Source: Pseudomonas sp. B21-040
GTDB lineage: Bacteria; Pseudomonadota; Gammaproteobacteria; Pseudomonadales; Pseudomonadaceae
Length of the DNA stretch: 64,000 bases
Reading direction: 5' to 3'
Assembly: GCF_024748695.1 (NCBI RefSeq)
Contig: NZ_CP087176.1
Coordinates: 6,503,501 to 6,567,500, forward strand
Below the pieces are notes generated by a model, which did not search any database, had not been told where the DNA came from, and was given only the letters and a program-made list of their open reading frames with translations. Positions 45,463-53,887 of the stretch are shown piece after piece. The translations under genes were made by a program, and so were the position numbers. How positions within the stretch are numbered: the stretch's first letter is position 1; each line of letters opens with the position of its first letter.

Positions 45463-47022
45463 CTATTCGAGTACCACTTCGAGATCGAGGTGGCACAGCC
45501 TGCGATAAATCTCTTCCTTGCGTTCACGTACGGCATGGTTCTGCGGCAACAACTCGCAGCAGCTATGCAGTAAATGCAGCACTTCCAGCGCAAGATCGGG
45601 CTCCCAGGCGTTCAGGCCTGAGTCCTGTAATGTTTGGTCCAGTGTTTCGAGTTGGGTCTTGGCCAGTTCGTATTTCTTGGCCATGAAGCACAACCGCGCG
45701 AGGGCGAACTGCCAGAAGAATCGAACGCGCCCGCCCTGAGCGCTTTGCAGGCCTTGCTTGAGGATCTGCACGGCGGCCTTGAGGCCGTCCTTGCGCAGAA
45801 TCGGCAGGACTTCTTCCAGGGCCAGTTCCCAGGCCGGCTGGGTATCGACGTCGGTTTCGACTTTGCGCGGCGCACTGGCGCTTTGCAGGTGCGGCATGAC
45901 ATTGGCGGCGATCCACGCCCGGGTGGACGGATCGGCAAACGGGGCGCCATCGTGGTAACGCAACTCGACGATGCCAGGCAGGCGCTGAATCAAAAGCGCG
46001 AAGTGGATTTCCACTTCGCGCATGGCCATCTCGGCGTTCAGGGCCTGAAGGCATTCCCAGACCATCCGCTGGCCATCGAACCAGAACGGCGCCTTCGCCA
46101 GGCTCGCCTCCAGTTCCACCAACAGGTCAGCGTATTTGCCCTGATCGTAGCGGTCCTGATAGACCTTGAGCTTGTCCGCCGGCAAGCCGCGCAGCACGGT
46201 GATTTGCTCGGCATTGCGCTCGGGGATGGCATCGATCGGCAACCAAAGCAACGTGCGATTGAGGCGCAAGGCGCGCAAGTCGGTGGCTTTCTGCTTGAGC
46301 CACCAGGCACACAACGGCCGCGCGCTCTCTTGCTGAGCGCGCAAGGCCTTGTGGGCTTCTTTTTCGTTATCGATCGGTGCGCCGGGGGTGAACAACTGCG
46401 TGGCGGCTTGTTTGACCTGAGCGACTGCGGCGCCGACCACACCGGGTTCCGGCTGATTGTCGGCAGCGCGCTGCACCATGCTTTTCAGGCGACGGGAGAT
46501 CGGCAGCAACAGCGGCGCATCGTCGCCCAGGTGCTCGGTGCAAGCGGCGTCGAGGCCTTCAAGGTGTTCGACCAGCCGCCGGAACATCGGCAACTGCTCT
46601 ATGATCGCGACGTTTTCGGTGAGCACCTGCTCCAGACGCGGCACCAGCCAACTGATGGCGGCGGCGCGTGTGCGGGGCTTGTTCGGATGAATCTCGGCCC
46701 AGTGATGCTCCGACAGATGGTGCAGCAACCCGAGGCCGGCCAGCAGGCCCTGGAAGGATTCACGCTGGTACAAAGCCCAGGTCAGCCAGGCGCCGACGCG
46801 CAAATCCTTGGACTGGCTACGCAGCAGGTTTTCGCTGTTTTCACGGATTTTCAGCCAGTCGATCTGACCGCTTTCGTGCATGGACGAGGCTTTCGCCAGC
46901 TCGCTTTCCAACGCCTCATATTCGCTCGAAAAGCGAACATCCTCGCCCGCGAAATTCTCTTTGGAAACAGAGACTTTTGCGAGATCAAGGTAATGCGCCG
47001 AAAGTTTGCTTGAGTAGGACAT
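45463..47022 (-). CDS. tssA: T6SS cap/initiator protein TssA
   Basis: 519 residues. An N-terminal ImpA domain (about 1-190, LSEHHWAEIHPNKPRTRAAA) and a C-terminal VasJ-like helical region (about 290-515). TssA organises tube/sheath polymerisation at the baseplate and its distal end. AAAGG precedes the ATG. First gene of the minus-strand T6SS block, so its upstream region should hold the main promoter. No clear sigma-54 -24/-12 match (GG-N10-GC) was found by eye. Confidence 0.93.
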   Translation of the reverse strand: MSYSSKLSAHYLDLAKVSVSKENFAGEDVRFSSEYEALESELAKASSMHESGQIDWLKIRENSENLLRSQSKDLRVGAWLTWALYQRESFQGLLAGLGLLHHLSEHHWAEIHPNKPRTRAAAISWLVPRLEQVLTENVAIIEQLPMFRRLVEHLEGLDAACTEHLGDDAPLLLPISRRLKSMVQRAADNQPEPGVVGAAVAQVKQAATQLFTPGAPIDNEKEAHKALRAQQESARPLCAWWLKQKATDLRALRLNRTLLWLPIDAIPERNAEQITVLRGLPADKLKVYQDRYDQGKYADLLVELEASLAKAPFWFDGQRMVWECLQALNAEMAMREVEIHFALLIQRLPGIVELRYHDGAPFADPSTRAWIAANVMPHLQSASAPRKVETDVDTQPAWELALEEVLPILRKDGLKAAVQILKQGLQSAQGGRVRFFWQFALARLCFMAKKYELAKTQLETLDQTLQDSGLNAWEPDLALEVLHLLHSCCELLPQNHAVRERKEEIYRRLCHLDLEVVLE

Positions 47023-47730
47023 CCATGGCCTTTAATTAGTATTACGGTCGTACGCCCAATGAAAATTTCAGGGGGTATGGACAGTATCAAAGAGCTGCGA
47101 GAAGTCTCATCCAATTGAGTTCGTGCTCTTTCAAGTGCGCGCATCGTAATCACTATGATGGCCACTAGCAAGCACCCGATTAAACAACAAGACGAAGCGT
47201 TGTTTATTGCCTGTAAGAGATTGCCCTATATGTGCAAGGGGTTTCCCTGATGTCGCCTTAATTCCCCAGCCTTCGGTTGACGCCCCTGAAACCATTGAGT
47301 TAGAGCGGCATACTCAACCTGGCTCAGATTGTTGGCTTCAAGCTTTCGCGGAAGGTGTGCAGCATGCCAACAATTAGCAAGGAAGAATGTAGGAAAGCTC
47401 TGAAATGTTTCAGAGATGTTAAGAAAAACGAAAGCAGACAATGGAACTGTAAAAAAGTGCCATTGATGTGACATCACTTACAATTTGAATAGTTACTCAA
47501 GTTCGGCGATATCCAGTGCGATTGTAAGTACTTCGCTCACAACTGCAATGCAACATCCTGAAATACGGAAGTTTCTGACGGTGCTTCAGGCTGCATCCTA
47601 CATAACCCCTCTCGATGGCTTGTTAACGTGCAGAACATTGACGCCTGCGCAGACCAATCATGGACTCAGACTGCGCAATTTTTTCTCTTCTGAGCTCAAG
47701 GACGGGCTTAAAAAGCAAAAGGACAAGCGC
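47023..47730. other. Divergent control region between tssA and vgrG copy 2
   Basis: About 700 bases, visibly AT-richer than the genes either side, expected to contain promoters for both the core T6SS operon (leftward) and the vgrG-lipase operon (rightward). I see no convincing gene. Short frames exist but lack Shine-Dalgarno sequences and family resemblance. An inverted repeat TGCGCAG/CTGCGCA (47646-47652 and 47671-47677) followed by ATTTTTTC lies just before vgrG and might attenuate readthrough. Confidence 0.5.
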
Positions 47731-49755
47731 ATGCTCGCACCGGCTAATGCTGCCCCTTTCACCCTTGCGATCCCAACGGTTCGCAATGACTTTAAGGTGC
47801 TGGCCTTTGAAGGCACCGAAACCATCAGCACCTTGTATTCAGTTAACGTCGATCTGGTCAGCGAGAACCCGGATATCGATCTGGAGAGCTTGCTCAACCA
47901 ACCTGCATTTTTGCAATTCGGCCTGCATGGCGAAGGTATTCATGGTCATATCGAAAATGTGGTCGCGGGCGAATCTGGAAAACGTCTGACCCACTATCAC
48001 CTGACACTGGTCCCCGCCCTCCACTATTTGAAACTCAGCCACAACCAACGGATTTTCCAGAATCTGACTGTGCCGCAAATCATCACTCAGGTGCTCCAAC
48101 AGCATGGCATCCAGACTGATGTGTTTACTTTCCATGTCAGCACCAACGTCGAGCGCGAGTTTTGCACCCAATATGGGGAAAGTGACTTCGAATTCGTCCA
48201 GCGTCTGTGCGCCGAAGACGGTATCGCATGGCATCACCAGCATTCGTCTGAAAATCATTTACTGGTCTTCACCGACGACCAGGTCTTTTTACCGACGCTA
48301 GGCCCAACCCCCTATCGGCAAGATGCCGGCATGGTCGCGGAGCATCCGGTCGTCAACCGGTTCGCCATGGGGTTCAGCACACGCACCAGCACGGTCACAC
48401 GCCGCGACTATGACTTGAAACGCCCCAGTTTGCTGCTCGAAAATCGCTACACGGCCGAGTTCAACCCAACGCTTGAAGACTACCGTTATCCGCTACTGAT
48501 GAAGACCGAGAAACAAGGCAAGCACCTCGTGCGCCTTGCTCTGGAACGACACCGTCGCGACTACCAGGTCGTCGAGGGTGAAAGCAACCAGCCGACGCTG
48601 CGCAGCGGTTACTTGTTTGACCTGACCAAACACCCGCGCACAGCCTGCAACGATATGTGGTTACTGGTAAGCCTTCGTCACGAGGGGAAACAACCGCAAT
48701 CCCTGGAAGAAGCATTCAGCAGCGACGATAAATCCGCCGATGGGTTTACCCAAGGCTACCGAAATAGCTTCAGCGCGATTCCGTCGTACGTGCTCTACCG
48801 GCCGCCGCGGCCTCCCCGAAAACCTGTACTTGTTTGCCAGACCGCTCGTGTAACGGGACCGCCCGGCGAGGAGATTTTTTGCGATGAGTACGGCAGGGTT
48901 TGCGTCGAATTCCCTTGGGATCGAGCAGAACTCAACAGCGAAAAAAGCAGCTGCTGGCTAAGGGTTGCGTCCAGTTGGGCGGGCGAGGGATTTGGTGCGG
49001 TGACGATCCCGCGTGTCGGGATGGAAGTGGTCGTGACTTTTCAGGAAGGCGATCCGGATCAGCCGTTAATCACCGGTTGCGTGACCAACAAGGTGATGTC
49101 CGTCGCGCATCAACTGCCCGAGAACAAGACTAAAACGGTGCTGCGCAGCCAAAGCTCGCCGCGCAGTGGCGGCTACAACGAACTGTCGATTGAAGACCGC
49201 GCCGGGCGTGAAAAAATCTACCTGCGCGCACAACGCGATATCGAGCAACTGATCCTCAACGACAGCCACAGCCACAGCCTGATCAGCAATGACCGCTTCG
49301 AACAGGTGGACAACAACAGCACCAGCCTGATCAAGGGCAAGGAATGGCACACCACCCAAGACGCGCGCAGCACGGTGATCGGCGGTGACGAGCTGATCAC
49401 CATCAGCGGCAATAGCAGCACGACGTCCGCAGGTTCGCTGGTCATTCAGGCCGGTCAACAGGCTCATGTCACCGCCAGCAACGTGGTGATCGATGCGGGC
49501 ATGAGCCTGACGCTCACGGCGGGCGGTCATCACATCGTCATCAACACAGGCGGGATCTTCAGCAGCGTGGCCATCGTCGAGGGAGGTGCGCCACTGGCAG
49601 GTATTCAGCCGCTGCAGGCTGTGGGCAGCACTCCCAATGCCGTCATCGCCAACCCGTTATCGATTGTTGCCGGCGCCCACCAGCAGGCAGTGGATTACTG
49701 CCCGCTTTGCGAGGCGTGTCTCGATGGCCAGTGCGATATTGGAGAAGCCGCATGA
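47731..49755 (+). CDS. vgrG: Type VI secretion spike protein VgrG, copy 2
   Basis: 674 residues from the ATG at 47731 (AAGGAC about 6 bases upstream). The frame is open 82 codons further back, but that stretch does not resemble VgrG and the chosen start matches the other copy. The gp27-like part has FEGTETISTLYSVNVDLVSE; the OB region has DEYGRVCVEFPWDRAE and SSWAGEGFGAVTIPRVGMEV. Unlike copy 1, it ends in a Cys-rich tail (DYCPLCEACLDGQC). It overlaps the DUF4123 adaptor gene by 4 bases and probably carries the lipase encoded downstream. Confidence 0.95.
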   Translation: MLAPANAAPFTLAIPTVRNDFKVLAFEGTETISTLYSVNVDLVSENPDIDLESLLNQPAFLQFGLHGEGIHGHIENVVAGESGKRLTHYHLTLVPALHYLKLSHNQRIFQNLTVPQIITQVLQQHGIQTDVFTFHVSTNVEREFCTQYGESDFEFVQRLCAEDGIAWHHQHSSENHLLVFTDDQVFLPTLGPTPYRQDAGMVAEHPVVNRFAMGFSTRTSTVTRRDYDLKRPSLLLENRYTAEFNPTLEDYRYPLLMKTEKQGKHLVRLALERHRRDYQVVEGESNQPTLRSGYLFDLTKHPRTACNDMWLLVSLRHEGKQPQSLEEAFSSDDKSADGFTQGYRNSFSAIPSYVLYRPPRPPRKPVLVCQTARVTGPPGEEIFCDEYGRVCVEFPWDRAELNSEKSSCWLRVASSWAGEGFGAVTIPRVGMEVVVTFQEGDPDQPLITGCVTNKVMSVAHQLPENKTKTVLRSQSSPRSGGYNELSIEDRAGREKIYLRAQRDIEQLILNDSHSHSLISNDRFEQVDNNSTSLIKGKEWHTTQDARSTVIGGDELITISGNSSTTSAGSLVIQAGQQAHVTASNVVIDAGMSLTLTAGGHHIVINTGGIFSSVAIVEGGAPLAGIQPLQAVGSTPNAVIANPLSIVAGAHQQAVDYCPLCEACLDGQCDIGEAA

Positions 49756-50579
49756 ATCCACTTGAACAATGGCTGCTCGAACAATCCCGGGCCGGACGGG
49801 ACCTCTACCTGATGCTCGACAGTTACGGCCAGAACGAAGAACGCATGGCGTTAGCCAAGGAATTGGGAGCCGACCAGTACCGCAGTTTGTATGTGGGTAC
49901 GGCGGCTAACTCAATGGCGTCATCGGGTCCTTTTCTTTTTCAGATTGATTCCGTTAACCATCCGGTCATCCAGGCACTGCTCAAGACGCCTGAGCGTCAC
50001 TGGGGTTGGCTGGCGAGCGCCATTTACTTTGAACTAGATGCCTTGGCTGCTCACTGGCGCAACCGGCTGGTAGTCGGTGAGCGACCGAGTCAAGCGGTGT
50101 ATCGCCTCCACGATAATCGCGTGCTGGGACGCGCCCTGACTCATCTGCAACCTGAGCAACGCGCCGATTTTCTCGGGCCGATCGCCAGCGTCTGTTACTG
50201 GCACGCTGAGCAATGGACAGTCACTGACAACCCTGACCCCGGCGAACATCCGCTGCCGCTTGACCCTGCCTGGTTGCACACCCCAACACCGGACATCGTC
50301 TACGCGAACATCCAGTTCGATAACACACGCCGCTACCTGATCCGTGAGCACACCGAGGCCCTGGCTCGGCTCGCCGCAGACAGGGACGTGGATGACTGGT
50401 TGTGGAGCCTGATTCAACTGGCCCATTTATGGAATTGGCAACAACCCGAGCAGGTGCATTTTTTGTTGACCCAATGCTTGAAGGCGCCGGGATACCTGCC
50501 TTCCAAGTCGTGGGAACCGAAGCCCGACGAGGCACCAGCGGCGCATTTTGAGCGGGTGTATCAGCAGATGCGTTATTGA
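49752..50579 (+). CDS. DUF4123 effector adaptor (Tap/TEC family)
   Basis: 275 residues from the ATG at 49752, overlapping the vgrG stop (ATGA). The first 130 residues fit DUF4123 (LYLMLDSYGQNEERMALAKE; SGPFLFQIDSVNHPVIQALL). Such adaptors hold an effector and load it on the cognate VgrG C-terminus in the cytoplasm and are not secreted. Its place between vgrG and the immunity/lipase genes indicates that it serves that lipase. Confidence 0.9.
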   Translation: MNPLEQWLLEQSRAGRDLYLMLDSYGQNEERMALAKELGADQYRSLYVGTAANSMASSGPFLFQIDSVNHPVIQALLKTPERHWGWLASAIYFELDALAAHWRNRLVVGERPSQAVYRLHDNRVLGRALTHLQPEQRADFLGPIASVCYWHAEQWTVTDNPDPGEHPLPLDPAWLHTPTPDIVYANIQFDNTRRYLIREHTEALARLAADRDVDDWLWSLIQLAHLWNWQQPEQVHFLLTQCLKAPGYLPSKSWEPKPDEAPAAHFERVYQQMRY

Positions 50580-50596
50580 CAGGGAGATGCACTCGC

Positions 50597-51388
50597 ATGA
50601 AACGGATTTTTCAAAGCCTGACCCTCGGCAGTTGCCTGTCTCTGACATTGGGTTGTGCCGCGCTCGGCAAGTCGGACAGCTTCACTTTCGTTCCCGATTT
50701 TCCGCCTGACTTCAAGTACGAACTGACCGCCAACTACGTGCCCGCCCAAGGGCAGACGTGCACCGTGCCGGGTGGGAAAGGTACTCAGCTTGGCTTCAAT
50801 AAAATCTACATGGAATACGAAGAAACCTCCGCGATCCCGCTTTTCAGAACCGTGAGCGGCTGCCCGCTGGCGCTGAACCGTGTGGAGGTCGAGGTCACGG
50901 GAATCTTTGGCCCGGAACGAAGTGATAGAAGCTCTGACTATGCCGTAATTGCGGTGCGCTCAGAGTTGTTGGATCGGAACAAAGGCACTTTCAACGCTGT
51001 TGGCGTAGGTGAGTTCTTAGGCGAGTGTCAGTGGTTTTTCCGCACAGTCGGTCCCAAGCGTTACCTCATTAAAATCCTTTACTGCAAAAAAACTGATCCA
51101 CAGGGGGATATCGCGAAGGGTCGTCCCTTCAAGGCTTACACGCTCGATCAGTTACCAGGGAAAACCGTGAAGTTGAAAATCACGTTAGCCGGTAAGGAGG
51201 AGCCTTATATGGGCGACACATGGGTGAAAGTGCCTGACGGCTGGAAGCGTTGCATGGGGAAAGGTTTCGAAGATCAGCATGCGTTTTGTTACGGCAATCA
51301 CCAAGATTTCAGCACCTTCAGAATGGTGGATGAACGGACTTGCACCATTTACCCAGGCTGTACAGAAACCAAGGACGAAACCCCATGA
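50597..51388 (+). CDS. Lipase immunity-like lipoprotein, copy 1
   Basis: 263 residues with a lipoprotein signal (MKRIFQSLTLGSCLSLTLGC; Cys20 lipidated), so exported and membrane-anchored facing the periplasm, where a phospholipase effector acts. AGGGAG precedes the ATG. Contains paired Cys (QTCTVPGG; RTVSGCPLAL; ERTCTIYPGC). First of four tandem paralogues directly before the lipase gene. The immunity role rests on position, location and repeat number; I do not recognise the family by name. Confidence 0.75.
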   Translation: MKRIFQSLTLGSCLSLTLGCAALGKSDSFTFVPDFPPDFKYELTANYVPAQGQTCTVPGGKGTQLGFNKIYMEYEETSAIPLFRTVSGCPLALNRVEVEVTGIFGPERSDRSSDYAVIAVRSELLDRNKGTFNAVGVGEFLGECQWFFRTVGPKRYLIKILYCKKTDPQGDIAKGRPFKAYTLDQLPGKTVKLKITLAGKEEPYMGDTWVKVPDGWKRCMGKGFEDQHAFCYGNHQDFSTFRMVDERTCTIYPGCTETKDETP

Positions 51389-52221
51389 CGTGTCAAAAAC
51401 CTTGGTATTCGCGGGAAATTGTCCCGCCTAAGAAACGAATCATTCAAGGTCTGACCCTCGGCAGTTGCCTGTCTCTGACATTGGGTTGTGCCGCGCTCGG
51501 CAAGTCGGACAGCTTCACTTTTGTTCCCGATTTTCCGCCTGACTTCAAGTACGAACTGACCGCCAACTACGTGCCCGCCCAAGGGCAGACGTGCACCGTG
51601 CCGGGAGGGAAAGGTACTCAGCTCGGTTTCAACAAGGTCTACATGGAATACGAAGAGACTTCTGAGATTCCGCTTTACCGAACCGTGAGCGGCTGCCCGC
51701 TGGCGTTGAACCGTGTGGAGGTCGAGGTAATGGGCATCTTTGGCCCGGAACGAAGTGATAGAAGCTATGACGATGCCGCTATTGCCGTGCGTCCAGAGTT
51801 GTTAGAGCGACAAATGGGCACTTTCAACACTGACGGCGTAGGTGAGTTCTTTGGTGAATGCCAGTGGGCTTTTCGCACAGTCGGCCCCAAGCGCTACCTG
51901 ATAAAACTGCTTACCTGCAAAAAAATGGATGAACAGGGAAATGTCGCCCGAGGTCGTCCTTTCACGGCCTACACACTGACTCAGCTACCTGGAAAAACAG
52001 TAAGACTGAAAATAAAGCTAAGCAATGAAGAGCTGCCAGGTTGGGGCGACACTTGGGTCCAGGTTGCCGGTGGCTGGAAGCGTTGCATGGGTAAAGGCTA
52101 CGAAGACCAGCGTGGCTATTGCAATGGAAACTACAAGGATTTCAGCACCTTCAAGTTGGTGGATGAACGGACTTGCACCATTTACCCAGGCTGTACAGAA
52201 ACCAAGGACGAAACCCCATGA
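51385..52221 (+). CDS. Lipase immunity-like lipoprotein, copy 2
   Basis: 278 residues. The start is an ATG overlapping the stop of copy 1 (CCCCATGA). Relative to copy 1 it has 15 extra residues (MTCQKPWYSREIVPP) before the lipoprotein signal, and the ancestral ATG now reads AAG (PKKRIIQ for MKRIFQ). The mature part is nearly identical to copy 3 up to about residue 190; its C-terminus (LSNEELPGWGDTWVQVAGGW) instead matches copy 4. Confidence 0.74.
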   Translation: MTCQKPWYSREIVPPKKRIIQGLTLGSCLSLTLGCAALGKSDSFTFVPDFPPDFKYELTANYVPAQGQTCTVPGGKGTQLGFNKVYMEYEETSEIPLYRTVSGCPLALNRVEVEVMGIFGPERSDRSYDDAAIAVRPELLERQMGTFNTDGVGEFFGECQWAFRTVGPKRYLIKLLTCKKMDEQGNVARGRPFTAYTLTQLPGKTVRLKIKLSNEELPGWGDTWVQVAGGWKRCMGKGYEDQRGYCNGNYKDFSTFKLVDERTCTIYPGCTETKDETP

Positions 52222-53054
52222 CGTGTCAAAAACCTTGGTATTCGCGGGAAATTGTCCCGCCTAAGAAACGAATCATTCAAAGTCTGACCCTCGGCAGTTG
52301 CCTGTCTCTGACATTGGGGTGTGCCGCGCTCGGCAAGTCGGACAGCTTCACTTTCGTTCCCGACTTTCCGCCTGACTTCAAGTACGAACTGACCGCCAAC
52401 TACGTGCCCGCCCAAGGGCAGACGTGCACCGTGCCGGGAGGGAAAGGTACTCAGCTCGGTTTCAACAAGGTCTACATGGAATACGAAGAGACTTCTGAGA
52501 TTCCGCTTTACCGAACCGTGAGCGGCTGCCCGCTGGCGTTGAACCGTGTGGAGGTCGAGGTAATGGGCATCTTTGGCCCGGAACGAAGTGATAGAAGCTA
52601 TGACGATGCCGCTATTGCCGTGCGTCCAGAGTTGTTAGAGCGACAAATGGGCACTTTCAACACTGACGGCGTAGGTGAGTTCTTTGGTGAATGCCAGTGG
52701 GCTTTTCGCACAGTCGGCCCCAAGCGCTACCTGATAAAACTGCTTACCTGCAAAAAAATGGATGAACAGGGAAATGTCGCCCGAGGTCGTCCTTTCACGG
52801 CCTACACGCTGGATCAACTACCGGGAAAAACCGTGAGGCTGAAGATCAAGTTGGCCGAGGAAGAACTACCTGCGATCGGTGATACCTGGGTGAAAGTGCC
52901 CGGTGGATGGAAACGCTGCATGGGCGACAACTTCGAAGACCAGTACGCGTTTTGCTTCGGTAATCACAAGGATTTCAGCACCTTCAAGTTGGTGGATGAA
53001 CGGACTTGCACCATTTACCCAGGCTGTACAGAAACCAAGGACGAAACCCCATGA
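52218..53054 (+). CDS. Lipase immunity-like lipoprotein, copy 3
   Basis: 278 residues with the same ATGA-overlap start and N-terminal extension as copy 2. The first 190 residues are essentially identical to copy 2; after KAYTL/TAYTL it switches to a different C-terminus (LAEEELPAIGDTWVKVPGGW), closer to copy 1. The lipobox LTLGC is intact. Such block-wise similarity points to recent duplication with gene conversion. Confidence 0.74.
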   Translation: MTCQKPWYSREIVPPKKRIIQSLTLGSCLSLTLGCAALGKSDSFTFVPDFPPDFKYELTANYVPAQGQTCTVPGGKGTQLGFNKVYMEYEETSEIPLYRTVSGCPLALNRVEVEVMGIFGPERSDRSYDDAAIAVRPELLERQMGTFNTDGVGEFFGECQWAFRTVGPKRYLIKLLTCKKMDEQGNVARGRPFTAYTLDQLPGKTVRLKIKLAEEELPAIGDTWVKVPGGWKRCMGDNFEDQYAFCFGNHKDFSTFKLVDERTCTIYPGCTETKDETP

Positions 53055-53887
53055 CGTGTCAAAAACCTTGCTATTCGCGGGAAATTGTCCCGCCAAAGAA
53101 ACGAATCATTCAAGGTCTGACCCTCGGCAGTTGCCTGTCTCTGACATTGGGTTGTGCCGCGCTCGGCAAGTCGGACAGCTTCACCTTCGTTCCCGAACTC
53201 CCGCCGGACTTCAAGTACGAACTTAAGGCGATCTATCTGCCAGCCAAAGGACAAACGTGCACCCTGGCGGGAGGCAGAAATGCTCAGCTCGGCTTCAACA
53301 AACTTGATATGAAATACGAAGCAACTTCTGAGATTGAGCTGTACAGGACAGTTGAAGACTGCCGGGTGGCATTGAATCTAGTGGAAATCAGGGTCACGGG
53401 GATCTTTGGCCCGGAACTCAGTGATAGAAGCTCTGACTATGCCGTAATTGCCGTGCGCTCAGAGTTGTCGGATCGGAATAAGCGCACGTTCAACGCTGCT
53501 GGCGTAGGTGAGTTTTCTGGCGAATGCCAATGGTCGTTTCGCACGGTCGGCCCCAAGCGCTACCTGATAAAACTGCTTACCTGCAAAAAAATGGATGAAC
53601 AGGGAAATGTCGCCCGAGGTCGTCCTTTCACGGCCTACACACTGACTCAGCTGCCGGGAAAAACAGTAAGACTGAAAATAAAGCTAAGCAATGAAGAGCT
53701 GCCAGGTTGGGGCGACACTTGGGTCCAGGTTGCCGGTGGCTGGAAGCGTTGCATGGGTAAAGGCTACGAAGACCAGCGTGGTTATTGCAATGGAAACTAC
53801 ACGGATTTCAGCACCTTCAGGATGGTGGACGAACGGGTTTGCACCATCTACCCAGGCTGTACCGAAAATAAGGACGAAACCCCATGA
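53051..53887 (+). CDS. Lipase immunity-like lipoprotein, copy 4
   Basis: 278 residues. The leader and first 50 residues match copies 2-3, the middle is the most divergent (ELPPDFKYELKAIYLPAKGQ; GGRNAQLGFNKLDMKYEATS) with a segment like copy 1 (SDRSSDYAVIAVRSEL), and the C-terminal third matches copy 2. Its stop overlaps the lipase start by 4 bases, so it is the copy translationally coupled to the effector and may be the cognate immunity gene. Confidence 0.75.
   Translation: MTCQKPCYSREIVPPKKRIIQGLTLGSCLSLTLGCAALGKSDSFTFVPELPPDFKYELKAIYLPAKGQTCTLAGGRNAQLGFNKLDMKYEATSEIELYRTVEDCRVALNLVEIRVTGIFGPELSDRSSDYAVIAVRSELSDRNKRTFNAAGVGEFSGECQWSFRTVGPKRYLIKLLTCKKMDEQGNVARGRPFTAYTLTQLPGKTVRLKIKLSNEELPGWGDTWVQVAGGWKRCMGKGYEDQRGYCNGNYTDFSTFRMVDERVCTIYPGCTENKDETP

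Larger units (their letters stand above)
51385..53883 (+). repeat. Three 833-bp tandem direct repeats (immunity copies 2-4)
   Basis: Starts at 51385, 52218 and 53051 are spaced exactly 833 bases. Each unit begins ATGACGTGTCAAAAACCTTG (or one base different) and has a hairpin GCGGGA-AATTG-TCCCGC near its start (51411-51427, 52244-52260, 53077-53093). Because 833 is not a multiple of three, each gene restarts through the 4-base stop/start overlap. Copy 1 shares the body but lacks the repeated 5' segment. Confidence 0.9.

Noticed and set aside
47226..47477. 83-codon minus-strand frame in the tssA-vgrG intergenic region
   Set aside because: No Shine-Dalgarno, no homology recognised, and it lies where promoters are expected.
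47600..47660. Possible sigma-54 promoter (TGGCTTGTTAACGTGCA) before vgrG copy 2
   Set aside because: GG and GC are separated by 11 rather than 10 bases and the -24 element is poor.
47485..47730. 82-codon in-frame extension of VgrG copy 2
   Set aside because: Does not resemble any VgrG N-terminus; the ATG at 47731 has a good ribosome site and aligns with the other copy.
51411..53093. CRISPR-like regular repeats in the immunity array
   Set aside because: Unit is 833 bp and coding; no short repeats with unique spacers and no cas genes anywhere in the window.
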